This document shows positions 17,040 to 26,966 of a DNA stretch of 64,000 nt, piece after piece; positions within the stretch are counted from its first letter, which is position 1, and every line of letters starts with the position of its first letter. The DNA comes from Prochlorococcus sp. AG-673-L20 (GTDB lineage: Bacteria; Cyanobacteriota; Cyanobacteriia; PCC-6307; Cyanobiaceae), in the NCBI GenBank assembly GCA_003211135.1, contig QCTN01000002.1:44337-108336 (forward strand), read 5' to 3'. Below the pieces are notes generated by a model. That model made no database searches and was not told where the DNA came from. It saw only the letters and a list, made by a program, of their open reading frames with translations. A program made the translations under genes and the position numbers.

Positions 17040-18146
17040 TTAAAACCATTCTGTCTCAGCATTATCTTTGTCATTTGTATCGTCAAGAGGAGTAATTCTA
17101 TCAAATTTCATTGTAATGCTTTTTTCTTGGGCACCAGAAGTATCAACAGCTTTAATTTCGTATTTTTGAGAACCATCTCTAAAAGGAACTTGAAGTCTAA
17201 AAGTACCGTCTGCAGCCAAAGGAACTTCTTCTTCACCAATAGTTAATTTGGCAGATGGATCTGTTGCTCCATAAACAATTAATTCTGAATCAGCAATTAA
17301 CCAAAAAGATTTATTTTTAACTATTCCACTACCAGATTCATTTAAGCCTGAAGACCATTGCCCTGCACCAGAATCGTTGAGATTTGAGTTTAATTTTTTG
17401 GAATTCATGTTTTCCATAAATTCTTCAGAACCTACTTTTCTTCTTGTAGGAAAACTTGTTGCTGCCTGGTATAAGCGCTCATGCAAATCATTATTTTCTT
17501 GTACCTGTGGGTTTTGCATAATTGAAGGAGGCTCAGATGATGCAGGAGTATCTAGATTAAAGGGAACAAATTTATCTAAAATCTGCTCTGAAGGCTGAGT
17601 ACCTGGCACATGACTTACAGAGGAAAAAGCTAATGACATCCATTTAAAGCCGTATTTGTAACCCAATTCAACCTTATAATCCCTATCAGCTAGAGGAATG
17701 GGCAAATACCATTCGGTACTATAACTATCTACAGCAATTTCTCTTAAGGTGCCTTGATTTAGATTTCCTTCACCAATACCTGAGGCATCATATAAACGTA
17801 GACATAATTTATTAGCACCTAAAGACTGAGCTTTATCTCTATCGCTTTCAGAGATTTGCCAAAATACATATGCCCATTCTGGGTCTCTGGGTAAAAAAAC
17901 TAGTTGTGTATTAACCTCTTCTTTTACTGACTCAGTAGTAAGATCAGAATTCTTTAGAGAAGTATTTTTTGTAACAGTTTTATTAGATGTTTCGGTAACT
18001 TTATTTTGATATTTATCAATGAGATCAACTAATATTGCTTTTGTCTTTCTACTGTATAAAGGGACAGATAATTTACTAGCTTCTTGTCGCAGTTGTCTGA
18101 GGGTTAGACTAAGTAAATATTCTTTATTCTTGATCCCATCAACCAC
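17040..18146 (-). CDS. DUF4912 protein with SAP-like N-terminus
   Basis: A 368-residue protein. Residues about 10-48 (LTLRQLRQEASKLSVPLYSR, then KTKAILVDLIDKY) resemble a SAP/Rho-N nucleic-acid-binding helix pair. Residues about 80-190 hold the DUF4912 pattern (LPRDPEWAYVFWQIS and the YKVELGY region). A Ser/Asn-rich linker and a C-terminal beta-rich domain follow (ELIVYGATDPSAKLTIGEEE and the FRLQVPFRDG region). Function is unknown; the DUF4912 part resembles carbohydrate-binding folds. The pairing suggests nucleoid or envelope association, but neither is shown. Confidence 0.8.
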   Translation of the reverse strand: MVDGIKNKEYLLSLTLRQLRQEASKLSVPLYSRKTKAILVDLIDKYQNKVTETSNKTVTKNTSLKNSDLTTESVKEEVNTQLVFLPRDPEWAYVFWQISESDRDKAQSLGANKLCLRLYDASGIGEGNLNQGTLREIAVDSYSTEWYLPIPLADRDYKVELGYKYGFKWMSLAFSSVSHVPGTQPSEQILDKFVPFNLDTPASSEPPSIMQNPQVQENNDLHERLYQAATSFPTRRKVGSEEFMENMNSKKLNSNLNDSGAGQWSSGLNESGSGIVKNKSFWLIADSELIVYGATDPSAKLTIGEEEVPLAADGTFRLQVPFRDGSQKYEIKAVDTSGAQEKSITMKFDRITPLDDTNDKDNAETEWF

Positions 18147-18410
18147 TTTTAAAACTCCATAAATTCCATGGGATCAGTATGTTCTTTTTTTTTGCAGTTT
18201 GGGTGACATTAGAGGCAGTCGTCAGGATCTTCTGACTACTTTCAAGTTTCTAAATTTTACAACTTTCTTATAAGTAACTGGTATAAGTGAATTTTTGAGA
18301 AATCTAGAAATCTATAACTTGTAAATTAATTTTCTATTTTTTTAAATTTTATTACCTTGAATTGTTAAGAACTCAACAAAAATATATTTTTTCTTCGGGA
18401 TCACTTCATA
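18147..18410. other. 264-bp intergenic region
   Basis: Lies upstream of the DUF4912 gene on the minus strand. It contains a small hairpin-capable stretch (GTCAG ... CTGAC around 18210-18230) within an otherwise AT-rich spacer. The stretch 18200-18240 is less AT-rich than its surroundings and could be a small RNA or leader, but I recognise no family. Confidence 0.3.
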
Positions 18411-18773
18411 TTAATTTTCCTGATTTTGTTCAACTAAATTGATTAAATCGTCAAGTTCCAATTCTTTAAAATTTTTTTTAATACTCTTAGAAAAAAAGTT
18501 TATTTTTTTAGCAGCAAGAGACATTTGTTCATAAAAAAGTTGATTGAAATTTTTATCATTGAACTTTTGGGATTTTTTTTCACACCATTTTTTAAGGAGT
18601 TCATCTTCTTCAAAAAGGGATTTTTCATCTTTTTCTATTTCCTTGAAGATTTCAAGACAGTGGGCAAGCAACCGAACATGGTGCTTTTTGATTATGGGCA
18701 AATTCAGTTGATCTATATTTTTCGCGATCTCATCGCTTAACGGACTTGGAAAAGAATTTGTTTGATTAGACAT
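18411..18773 (-). CDS. Hypothetical helical protein upstream of sufB
   Basis: A 120-residue, highly charged, all-helical soluble protein, divergent from sufB with 97 bp between them. In many cyanobacteria this position is held by the repressor SufR. This protein is too short, lacks a recognisable helix-turn-helix and has no Cys cluster for an Fe-S site, so it is not SufR. It contains the segment HHVRLLAHCLEIFKEIEKDE. No family recognised. Confidence 0.6.
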   Translation of the reverse strand: MSNQTNSFPSPLSDEIAKNIDQLNLPIIKKHHVRLLAHCLEIFKEIEKDEKSLFEEDELLKKWCEKKSQKFNDKNFNQLFYEQMSLAAKKINFFSKSIKKNFKELELDDLINLVEQNQEN

Positions 18774-18809
18774 TAATTTTTAAATTTAATTAAAGATAAA
18801 AACTCAATA

Positions 18810-18837
18810 TTGGGCACATATTTAGCTAAAGTATAAA
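18810..18837 (+). promoter_or_regulatory. Candidate sigma-70 promoter of sufB
   Basis: TTGGGC at 18810-18815 and TATAAA at 18832-18837 are separated by 16 bp, and the ATG of sufB lies 33 bp further on. This is the best promoter-like match in the divergent spacer. Spacing and position fit; no experimental support. Confidence 0.4.
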
Positions 18838-18870
18838 AAACTAATTGTAATAGATTAATTTATAGAAATT

Positions 18871-20313
18871 ATGGTAAGTGAAAATTTAGTTAAAGATGTC
18901 GTATCTGAACCATACAAATATGGTTTCGTTACCGATATCGAAACTGAAAAGATTTCCAAAGGGTTAAATGAAGATACAATTCGATTAATTTCAGAAAAAA
19001 AAGAAGAGCCTGAATATCTTCTTAATTTTAGACTTAATGCCTTTAGAAAATGGCAAAAAATGAAGGAGCCTAACTGGGCAGATTTAGGTTACAAAAAGAT
19101 TGATTATCAAGATATAATTTATTATTCTGCACCCAAACAAAAAGAAAAAATCTCTAGCTTAGATGAAGTTGATCCCAAGCTCCTAGAAACTTTTGATAAA
19201 TTAGGAATTCCTCTTACTGAACAAAAAAAACTTACAAACGTTGCTGTTGATGCAGTATTTGATAGTGTCTCAATTGCAACAACCTTCAGAAAAGAACTTG
19301 CCGAGCATGGAGTAATATTTTGTTCTATAAGTGAAGCAGTCAAAGATTACTCACATTTAATAGAGAAATATTTAGGTTCTGTAGTACCGGTAAATGATAA
19401 TTACTTTGCTGCATTAAACTCTGCTGTTTTTAGTGATGGTTCATTCGTTTACATCCCAAAAGGGGTTAAATGTCCGATGGATCTTTCATCCTATTTTAGG
19501 ATCAATAGTGGGGATTCTGGTCAGTTTGAAAGAACTCTAATCATCGCAGAAGAATATAGCTCCGTCAGCTACCTTGAAGGATGTACTGCTCCAATGTTTG
19601 ATACCAATACTTTGCACGCGGCGGTAGTGGAACTTATCGCCTTAGACGATGCCTCAATTAAATATTCAACAGTACAAAATTGGTATGCTGGAAATGAAGA
19701 TGGAGTCGGAGGAATTTTTAATTTTGTCACCAAAAGGGGGAAATGTTTAGGTAAGAGAAGTAAAATAAGTTGGTCCCAAGTTGAAACAGGATCTGCCATA
19801 ACATGGAAATATCCTAGCTGTCTTCTTTTAGGAGAAGAATCGGTAGGGGAATTTTATTCTGTAGCTCTTACTAATAACCTTCAACAAGCCGATACAGGTA
19901 CAAAAATGATTCACATCGGTCCTAGAACTAAATCAACAATAGTTAGTAAAGGTATTAGTGCTGGTAATTCGGTTAATAGTTATAGAGGTCTAGTGAAAAT
20001 GGGTTCAAAAGCTTCTGGATCAAGAAACTACAGTCAATGTGATTCAATGTTAATAGGCGATCGAGCTGCTGCGAATACATTTCCTTATATTCAATCTCAA
20101 CAACCAAATTCAGAAATTGAGCATGAAGCGAGTACATGTAGAATTTCTGAAGATCAACTTTTTTATTTACAAAGCAGAGGTATTGAATTTGAAGAGGCTG
20201 TATCAATGATGGTAAGTGGCTTTTGTAGAGATGTTTTCAATCAACTACCAATGGAATTCGCGGCTGAAGCAGATAAGCTCCTTGCCCTCAAATTAGAAGG
20301 TTCCGTAGGATAA
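18871..20313 (+). CDS. sufB: Fe-S cluster assembly scaffold SufB
   Basis: A 480-residue SufB, part of the SufBCD scaffold complex on which Fe-S clusters are built before transfer to apo-proteins such as photosystem I and ferredoxins. The beta-helix core contains [20 protein letters not shown] and [20 protein letters not shown]; the C-terminal part has [18 protein letters not shown] and [19 protein letters not shown]. It is the first gene of sufBCDS, with sufC 21 bp downstream. Confidence 0.97.
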   Translation: MVSENLVKDVVSEPYKYGFVTDIETEKISKGLNEDTIRLISEKKEEPEYLLNFRLNAFRKWQKMKEPNWADLGYKKIDYQDIIYYSAPKQKEKISSLDEVDPKLLETFDKLGIPLTEQKKLTNVAVDAVFDSVSIATTFRKELAEHGVIFCSISEAVKDYSHLIEKYLGSVVPVNDNYFAALNSAVFSDGSFVYIPKGVKCPMDLSSYFRINSGDSGQFERTLIIAEEYSSVSYLEGCTAPMFDTNTLHAAVVELIALDDASIKYSTVQNWYAGNEDGVGGIFNFVTKRGKCLGKRSKISWSQVETGSAITWKYPSCLLLGEESVGEFYSVALTNNLQQADTGTKMIHIGPRTKSTIVSKGISAGNSVNSYRGLVKMGSKASGSRNYSQCDSMLIGDRAAANTFPYIQSQQPNSEIEHEASTCRISEDQLFYLQSRGIEFEEAVSMMVSGFCRDVFNQLPMEFAAEADKLLALKLEGSVG

Positions 20314-20334
20314 TCAATTAATCTCTAAAGTGCG

Positions 20335-21120
20335 ATGCAAAGCAAAACGAAAGAATTAGATCCAATATTAGAAGTAAATAATCTTTTTGCATCTATAGAA
20401 AATCTTCCTATTTTAAAAGGGGTAACCATTTCAGTTAATCCCGGCGAAATTCACGCAATCATGGGAAGAAATGGATGTGGCAAAAGTACACTTTCCAAGA
20501 TCATTGCGGGTCATCCATCATACAAAATAACTAAAGGTGAAATAAAATTTACTGGAAACAATATTCAATCTTTAGAGCCAGAAGAGAGAGCTCAATCTGG
20601 TATTTTTCTTGGTTTTCAATATCCGATTGAAATTCCAGGAGTAAGTAACCTCGAATTTCTTAGAGTTGCGACAAATGCAAGAAGAAAATTTCTTAATAAA
20701 GAAGAACTAGATACTTTTGATTTTGAAGACTTAGTAAAAGAAAAACTTGACTTAGTCAAAATGGATTCTGCTTTTTTATCGAGGAGTATTAATCAAGGAT
20801 TTTCAGGTGGAGAAAAGAAAAGGAATGAAATATTACAAATGGCATTATTAGAACCAAAAATTGCAATTTTGGATGAAACTGACTCAGGTTTAGATATTGA
20901 TGCACTTAGGATAGTTGCCTCAGGTATTAAGAAGATATCTAATGAACAAACCGGAATTATACTAATCACTCACTATCAGAGATTATTAGACGAAATACAA
21001 CCCGATTATGTACATGTAATGGCAGACGGTCAAATAATAAAAACTGGAGAAAGTGATCTTGCCTTAGAACTTGAAAAAAATGGATATGAATGGACTGATA
21101 ATTTTATAAAAGAGCAATAA
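20335..21120 (+). CDS. sufC: SufC ATPase of Fe-S assembly
   Basis: A 261-residue soluble ABC ATPase. Walker A is GRNGCGKST, the signature is FSGGEKKR, and Walker B reads [12 protein letters not shown], where the DETDSGLD variant is the SufC hallmark. It binds SufB and SufD and drives the conformational change needed for cluster assembly. SufD starts 4 bp after its stop, so translation is probably coupled. Confidence 0.97.
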   Translation: MQSKTKELDPILEVNNLFASIENLPILKGVTISVNPGEIHAIMGRNGCGKSTLSKIIAGHPSYKITKGEIKFTGNNIQSLEPEERAQSGIFLGFQYPIEIPGVSNLEFLRVATNARRKFLNKEELDTFDFEDLVKEKLDLVKMDSAFLSRSINQGFSGGEKKRNEILQMALLEPKIAILDETDSGLDIDALRIVASGIKKISNEQTGIILITHYQRLLDEIQPDYVHVMADGQIIKTGESDLALELEKNGYEWTDNFIKEQ

Positions 21121-21124
21121 AGCA

Positions 21125-22342
21125 ATGCAAATTATTGAAGAAATCAAAAAGAATGAAATATTTAGTAATCCATCTGAGTTACAAAAAATTTGTCTTGATA
21201 AATTAAAATTAAAACCGTTACCAAATGTCAAAAGTGAATACTGGAGACTTTCAAATAAATCTAAATTTTCAAGTTTTTTAGACCATTCAAGTAAGAATAA
21301 AGAATGTAAAGTCAATCTCCCATATAAAAAAGCCTTCCAAAATATAATTAGACTGATCATTGGAGAGAATAACTCAATCAATTTAGAAAAAGAAAACTAT
21401 TCAATAAAAGAATTAAAAGAGATCGAAATAGTAGACTATATAAAAAATAATATATCTAATTCTGATCAAAATGATCATTGGAGTGACTTACTAAATCATT
21501 GTTTAAGTTCTAAAGAAAATATCTTAGGTTTAAATATTTCTGGTAATAAAATTCCTCCTCTTGAGATATTTAGTGCTTCCTCACCCGACTCTTTTAATGC
21601 TAAAACACTTATTTTATTCTTTGAAAAGAATTCTAAGGTCGATTTAATACAAATTAATCTCGGAAACAAAAATTCTTCACTATCTCAATCAACTTATTTG
21701 TGTCTAAAAGAAAATACTTCGGTTAATCATGGTGTAGTTTCCTATGGAGAAAGCAAATCTAATTTATTAAATTCTTTAAATGTAATTCAAAAGACTAACA
21801 GTGAATACAGCCTAGGATCACTACATTACAAATTTAATTATGCAAGATTTGAAATCCGTATTAATCAATTAAATGGAAATGCCAAAACAAATTTAAAAGG
21901 AATACAAATAACAAAAAATAATGACCAAATAGCTACTTATACAAAAATGCAATTTAATGGTCCTAATGGATTCTTAGATCAAATTAATAAATCCTTGGCA
22001 GATGATAAATCACATGCAGTCTTTGAAGGTTCCATCATTGTTCCAAAAATTGCGCAAAAGACCGATGCGTCACAATTAAGCAGGAATCTACTTTTATCAA
22101 GACACGCAAAAATAGATACTAAACCTCAATTAGAAATAATAGCTGACGATGTAAAATGCAAACATGGTGCAACTATTTCACAATTAAACGAAGAAGAACT
22201 TTTCTATATGAGATCAAGAGGACTCACGTTAGCAGAAGCCAGTAAACTACAATTAAGTTCTTACTTACAAGAAGTTATTTCTAGTATTCCTATTTCAAAA
22301 GATAGATGGGATTTGCTTGATAAAATTTTAAAAGAAATTTAA
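21125..22342 (+). CDS. sufD: Fe-S assembly protein SufD
   Basis: A 405-residue partner of SufB in the SufBCD complex. The N-terminal region is poorly conserved and Lys/Asn-rich. The C-terminal part has KTDASQLSRNLLLSRHAKID, DDVKCKHGATI and MRSRGLTLAEA, the conserved SufD/SufB ending. The A of its TAA stop is the first base of sufS's ATG, so the genes overlap by one base. Confidence 0.95.
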   Translation: MQIIEEIKKNEIFSNPSELQKICLDKLKLKPLPNVKSEYWRLSNKSKFSSFLDHSSKNKECKVNLPYKKAFQNIIRLIIGENNSINLEKENYSIKELKEIEIVDYIKNNISNSDQNDHWSDLLNHCLSSKENILGLNISGNKIPPLEIFSASSPDSFNAKTLILFFEKNSKVDLIQINLGNKNSSLSQSTYLCLKENTSVNHGVVSYGESKSNLLNSLNVIQKTNSEYSLGSLHYKFNYARFEIRINQLNGNAKTNLKGIQITKNNDQIATYTKMQFNGPNGFLDQINKSLADDKSHAVFEGSIIVPKIAQKTDASQLSRNLLLSRHAKIDTKPQLEIIADDVKCKHGATISQLNEEELFYMRSRGLTLAEASKLQLSSYLQEVISSIPISKDRWDLLDKILKEI

Positions 22343-23619
22343 TGGAAACAATTAAAAATTTCCCGAAAATTGATAAAAAAAACTTGCCTCTAATAGATAA
22401 AAAAGATTTTCCTTTATTAGAAAATAATTTCAAAAGCAAAAATACAATTATTTATCTAGATCATGCTGCAACAACCCAAAAACCAATCCGAGTTCTTGAA
22501 AAAATTGATGAATACTATAAGAATTTCAATGCAAACGTTCATAGAGGAGCTCATCAATTAAGTGCAAAAGCAACAGAAGAATTTGAGAATTCAAGATCTT
22601 TAATTGCAAAATATGTTAATGCTTATTCAACAAAAGAAATAATTTTTACAAGAAATGCAACTGAAGCTATAAATCTGGTTGCCAGATCATGGGGAGAATT
22701 TACTTTAAAAGAGAATGATGAAATTCTTCTATCAATAATGGAGCATCATAGTAATATTGTTCCTTGGCAAATGGTAGCTGCAAAAAACAAATGTAAACTT
22801 AAATTTGTGGGCATAGATCAAGACGGAAGATTAGATATAAATGATTTCAAGTCAAAATTAACAACGAAAACAAAACTAGTAAGCTTATTACATATAAGCA
22901 ACACTTTAGGGTGCTGTAATCCAATAAAAGAAATAACTAAATTAGCTAAGGACAAGGGTTCTTTAGTTCTGCTTGATGCTTGTCAAAGTTTAGCCCATCA
23001 AAAGTTAGATATTCATGAACTAGGTATAGATTTTTTAGCCGGTTCAGGACATAAATTATGTGGCCCAACAGGCATAGGTTTCTTATGGTCCAAAAAAGAA
23101 ATTTTAGAAAAAATTCCTCCTTTTTTTGGTGGTGGTGAAATGATTCAAGATGTTTTTGAAGAGAAAAGTACTTGGGCTGACCTCCCTCATAAATTTGAAG
23201 CTGGTACTCCAGCTATTGCTGAAGCAATAGGATTAGCTGCAGCGATTAATTACATCAACAATATTGGGTTAGATCGAATCAGTGAATATGAAAAGGAGAT
23301 TACAAAATATTTATTTAAAAAATTAAATCAAATAGAGGATCTTGAAATAATAGGTCCTTCTCCAGAGATAGATCCTAATAGAGCTTCATTGGCAACATTT
23401 TATGTAAAAGAAATACATTCAAACGACATCGCTGAAATCCTTGATTCTAAAGGTATTTGTATAAGAAGTGGACATCATTGTTGTCAACCTCTGCATAGGC
23501 ATATCGGAATAAATTCAACAGCTAGAGTTAGTATGAACTTCACAACTACCAAAGAGGATATCAATACTTTTATCGAAAAACTTAAAGAAACTATTAGTTT
23601 TTTAAAACTAAATTCTTAA
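22342..23619 (+). CDS. sufS: Cysteine desulfurase SufS
   Basis: A 425-residue PLP enzyme that takes sulfur from cysteine for the SufBCD scaffold. The PLP Lys is in GSGHKLCGPTG, and the catalytic Cys is in IRSGHHCCQPLH near residue 370. STARVSMNFTTTKEDI closes the small domain as in group II (SufS/CsdA) enzymes. No SufE is in the window. The final 4 bp overlap the S9 peptidase on the opposite strand. Confidence 0.96.
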   Translation: METIKNFPKIDKKNLPLIDKKDFPLLENNFKSKNTIIYLDHAATTQKPIRVLEKIDEYYKNFNANVHRGAHQLSAKATEEFENSRSLIAKYVNAYSTKEIIFTRNATEAINLVARSWGEFTLKENDEILLSIMEHHSNIVPWQMVAAKNKCKLKFVGIDQDGRLDINDFKSKLTTKTKLVSLLHISNTLGCCNPIKEITKLAKDKGSLVLLDACQSLAHQKLDIHELGIDFLAGSGHKLCGPTGIGFLWSKKEILEKIPPFFGGGEMIQDVFEEKSTWADLPHKFEAGTPAIAEAIGLAAAINYINNIGLDRISEYEKEITKYLFKKLNQIEDLEIIGPSPEIDPNRASLATFYVKEIHSNDIAEILDSKGICIRSGHHCCQPLHRHIGINSTARVSMNFTTTKEDINTFIEKLKETISFLKLNS

Positions 23620-25544
23620 ATATTTAAAGTTTTCTCTAAAAACTGCTGAGTTTTAATAAGAACCGCTTTCTTGTTAAAAGTGTTTTTAAAACCATGCCCT
23701 TCATTGTCAAAAATTATAACTTCTGAATTTTTATTATTTTTAAGAAGTTTTTCTTTGATTTGTAAAGTTTTTTTGTACGAAATTACTAAATCTTTTTTGC
23801 CATGAAATAATAAAACTGGTTTTTTCATTTTGTTAATTTTATAAATCGGTGATCGAAGTTTATAATCATTACGAAATTTTGCATATTCACCTATAAGAGT
23901 ATTTAAATACCCTTTTTCAAATCTATGAGTTTTATGATGCATATCATCTAAATCGAGAACAGGATATTTACAAATCGCCACTTTGAACAAATCACCTTCA
24001 CACAAAGCATTAATTGCAGTTAAACCACCGGCACTATTACCTAAAATTGCTACTTTGGAGCTATCAACGAGATTTAACCTAATCAACTCAAGAACCAATG
24101 CTTTGCAGTCATAAGAATCAAGAACACCCCATTTATAATTTAACCTCTCCCTGTACTCTCTTCCGAAACCCGAGGAACCACCATAATTCACTTCTGCAAC
24201 CGTAAATCCTCTCGAAGTCCAATATTGGACTTCCAAGTTTAAAGACCCATCAAAACAAGCAGTTGGGCCACTATGTGCTCTAACGATTAATGGTGATTTA
24301 ATAAACCTTTCAAAAAGAGGCTTATAAATAAAAGAATGTGTGGATTGATTATTAAAACCTTTAAACCAAAAGGATTCTGGTCTTGCATATTCATTTACAG
24401 ACTCAATAGATGTATCATTAAATAATTTAATGTGACTTTTCTCTTCAAAATCACACTCAAATAAATCATCAAAACAACCAAAACTACAACCTCTAATAAC
24501 TAATTTTCGATCACAAACATCTAAATCACTTATTGAACAAAATGGTAATTTAAGTTCTTGAACACATTCAAAGTTCTTATAGTGTTCTAAGATCCAACTA
24601 TTTTCTTTTTTCGCAACACAAAATAAATTTTTAATATTTCCAGAAAAAAATGAAATCCCTGAAACCCACTGAGGCGACCCATACTCCGTCAAAGGTTTAA
24701 TTATTCTTTTTTTGAGAACAATATTATTAATATCAATTACATCGAGAAATAATAAATTCCACCAGCCTGTACTATCTTCAGAACAGACTAAAAGATTATC
24801 ACTCAGCCAGAAAGGTTGGAAAAAAGAAACATTTTTCTCCTGATTAACCAATTTATTAGAAAATTTTTTTATTTTTTGTATCTCTCCATCATTATCAATA
24901 CTTGCAAAAAAGAGCTCATTTCTTTCCCAAGGCATGGAGCTAGCATTCCACTCTATCCAGGAAAATAAATCAGCTGAAATGTTAGAAGATAAATTCCCAG
25001 CAAAATTATCAAATTTTTTTATTACACGAATTACTTGTTTAGTTTTATTTAAATTTAATGAGAATAAATAATCTCTATGTTTTATCTCACATAAACCGTA
25101 CAAAAGATTTTTTTTAGAAATAACAAATGAAGTATCAAAATTAATTTTGTTTGACTCAGTAAGTTGTATTGGTTCAATATCACTTAGGAGATATTCATTA
25201 CTATTTTTAGGTACTTTTTCTTGGACTCTTAAAATTTTTAACCACATTGCTTTTGAAATCTGATCGACCCATATCAAATAAATTTGATCATTAACCTCTA
25301 TACATTGATATGATTGCCCCCCATAACCATGAAAATTGCTTTTAATATAAAAATTGTCGCCTGTTAATTTTTGTGGAATTGTATTTTTATCATTAAATGG
25401 CTTAGCAAAAATAGCATTTTTATATGTTTGATCATCAGGAATAATATCTACCCAGAAGATTATATTCTTGATAAGAGATAACTCTTTAAAAGATATATTT
25501 TTTTTATCTATTTGCTTAATTTTTAAATTCTTAGCATTACTCAT
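23616..25544 (-). CDS. S9 family (prolyl oligopeptidase-like) peptidase
   Basis: A 642-residue protein with an N-terminal beta-propeller (about 1-390) and a C-terminal alpha/beta-hydrolase domain. The catalytic residues are Ser504 in LGNSAGG, Asp585 in HGKKDLVI and His617 in EGHGF. The GGSSGFGREYRERLNYKWGV segment is typical of the dipeptidyl/acylaminoacyl peptidase branch. It likely degrades oligopeptides in the cytoplasm; no signal peptide is visible. It is convergent with sufS and divergent from def. Confidence 0.88.
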   Translation of the reverse strand: MSNAKNLKIKQIDKKNISFKELSLIKNIIFWVDIIPDDQTYKNAIFAKPFNDKNTIPQKLTGDNFYIKSNFHGYGGQSYQCIEVNDQIYLIWVDQISKAMWLKILRVQEKVPKNSNEYLLSDIEPIQLTESNKINFDTSFVISKKNLLYGLCEIKHRDYLFSLNLNKTKQVIRVIKKFDNFAGNLSSNISADLFSWIEWNASSMPWERNELFFASIDNDGEIQKIKKFSNKLVNQEKNVSFFQPFWLSDNLLVCSEDSTGWWNLLFLDVIDINNIVLKKRIIKPLTEYGSPQWVSGISFFSGNIKNLFCVAKKENSWILEHYKNFECVQELKLPFCSISDLDVCDRKLVIRGCSFGCFDDLFECDFEEKSHIKLFNDTSIESVNEYARPESFWFKGFNNQSTHSFIYKPLFERFIKSPLIVRAHSGPTACFDGSLNLEVQYWTSRGFTVAEVNYGGSSGFGREYRERLNYKWGVLDSYDCKALVLELIRLNLVDSSKVAILGNSAGGLTAINALCEGDLFKVAICKYPVLDLDDMHHKTHRFEKGYLNTLIGEYAKFRNDYKLRSPIYKINKMKKPVLLFHGKKDLVISYKKTLQIKEKLLKNNKNSEVIIFDNEGHGFKNTFNKKAVLIKTQQFLEKTLNI

Positions 25545-25623
25545 TTAGAAAGTTTATTTAAAGATGAATTTAAAGTGCTAGTATTTTTATAGCTTAACTG
25601 TTGAGTAAATATTTTTTTTTACC

Positions 25624-26229
25624 GTGGCAAACAATTTTTCACAACTCGCAAGAAAGTCAAAAGCAAACAGTCCTTCAGAAAAGGTATCTAAAGAACAAGC
25701 AGGGAGTCCATCACTAGAGATATATAAACTTGGTGATGATGTATTGAGAGAAAATGCTAAGAGAATAAGTAAAGTTGATAATTCCATAAGAAATTTAGCT
25801 AAAGAAATGCTTCAAAGTATGTATGCAGCCAAAGGGATTGGACTTGCTGCTCCGCAAATAGGAATCAAGAAAGAGCTTCTTGTAATTGATGTAAATTTTG
25901 AAGATGATGCTGCTGATCCATTAATTTTAATAAATCCAGAAATTACCGATTATGGAACAACTTTAAATTCATATGAAGAAGGGTGTCTAAGTATCCCAGG
26001 AGTTTATTTAAACGTTGTAAGACCATCAACAATTAAATTAAGATTTAGAGATGAAATGGGCAGGCCAAGAAAAATGAAAGCTGATGGACTCTTAGCAAGA
26101 TGCATTCAACATGAAATGGATCATCTCAAAGGAGTTTTATTTGTTGATAGAGTTACCTCAAAAGAAGATTTGAATAAAGAACTTATCAAAGAAGGATTTC
26201 ATCAAAAAGATGTAATACCAATCAACTGA
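25624..26229 (+). CDS. def: Peptide deformylase
   Basis: Removes the formyl group from the initiator methionine of new proteins. The 201-residue metalloenzyme has motif 1 GIGLAAPQIG, motif 2 EEGCLSIPG and motif 3 QHEMDHLKG, which supply the Cys and two His metal ligands and the catalytic Glu. The start is a GTG at 25624 (VANNFSQLARK). A polar N-terminal extension of about 40 residues precedes the core. The HIT-family gene follows 20 bp later. Confidence 0.96.
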   Translation: MANNFSQLARKSKANSPSEKVSKEQAGSPSLEIYKLGDDVLRENAKRISKVDNSIRNLAKEMLQSMYAAKGIGLAAPQIGIKKELLVIDVNFEDDAADPLILINPEITDYGTTLNSYEEGCLSIPGVYLNVVRPSTIKLRFRDEMGRPRKMKADGLLARCIQHEMDHLKGVLFVDRVTSKEDLNKELIKEGFHQKDVIPIN

Positions 26230-26249
26230 TTTAATTATTCAATAAAGCA

Positions 26250-26591
26250 ATGTCTGAAACTACAATCTTTAGCAAAATAATAAATGGTGAGATTCCCTGC
26301 GAAAAGCTTCATGAAGATGAGCTTTGTATAGCATTTAATGATATTGCCTCTCAAGCTCCAGTTCATTTTTTAGTAATTCCTAAAAAACCATTAGTTAGTT
26401 TATGCGAATGTTTGGAAGAAGATAAAGATTTATTAGGACATCTTCTTTTAATAGGAAAAAATATTGCCAAATCTAAGCAATTAAAAAATTGGAGAACAGT
26501 TATTAATACCGGCGAAGAATCTGGACAAACAGTATTTCATTTACATATACATTTCTTAGCTGGTAGAAAAATGAGTTGGCCTCCTGGCTAA
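26250..26591 (+). CDS. HIT-family nucleotide hydrolase (HINT-like)
   Basis: A 113-residue histidine-triad protein. The FHLHIHFLAGR segment carries the HxHxHxx active site, and TIFSKIINGEIPCEKLHED is the typical HinT start. These enzymes hydrolyse AMP-linked phosphoramidates; the physiological substrate is unknown. The C-terminal MSWPPG is also conserved in the family. It lies directly downstream of def and is followed by an intrinsic terminator. Confidence 0.93.
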   Translation: MSETTIFSKIINGEIPCEKLHEDELCIAFNDIASQAPVHFLVIPKKPLVSLCECLEEDKDLLGHLLLIGKNIAKSKQLKNWRTVINTGEESGQTVFHLHIHFLAGRKMSWPPG

Positions 26592-26615
26592 AACTCTCAA
26601 AAGAGTTTCTTTTTA
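26592..26615 (+). terminator. Intrinsic terminator after def-HIT
   Basis: AAACTCT pairs with AGAGTTT around a four-base loop, followed by CTTTTT. The stem is seven base pairs and directly follows the HIT-family stop codon, so it would end the def-HIT transcript. Confidence 0.75.
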
Positions 26616-26639
26616 GCTATAAATAAATAAAAATTTAAT

Positions 26640-26927
26640 ATGAATTCTCCAGAGTCCCTTAATAATAAACCTAAAAATTTCATAAATTTAATAACCAGAA
26701 ATTGGGATAATTTAGGTGAATCTCAAAAAGCCCCATTAATTAAAATTTGGCAAGTATTAACATATAAATGGCAATTACAAATTTTGTTTAATTTGCCATT
26801 CTTAATTTGGTGGTTTTTAGATATATCATTCATTAGTATTCATAATTTTGACCTTAAATTAATTTCTTACCTTAATCTGCCGGAATGGATTCTTACATTA
26901 ATAGGTTTCGGTCAATCTTCTGTCTAA
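26640..26927 (+). CDS. Hypothetical protein with membrane helix
   Basis: A 95-residue protein with a polar, Asn/Lys-rich N-terminus, a Trp-rich amphipathic part (IKIWQVLTYKWQLQILF) and a hydrophobic helix (about 55-72, LPFLIWWFLDISFISI). No family recognised. It lies 39 bp upstream of the ABC exporter on the same strand and may be co-transcribed with it or be an accessory to it, which is inference from position. Confidence 0.6.
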   Translation: MNSPESLNNKPKNFINLITRNWDNLGESQKAPLIKIWQVLTYKWQLQILFNLPFLIWWFLDISFISIHNFDLKLISYLNLPEWILTLIGFGQSSV

Positions 26928-26966
26928 AATATTAATAGTTTAGTTTTTTAAAGAACATTCACATTA

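Noticed and set aside
18411..18773. SufR repressor upstream of sufB
   Set aside because: The protein lacks a helix-turn-helix and the conserved Cys residues and is too short.
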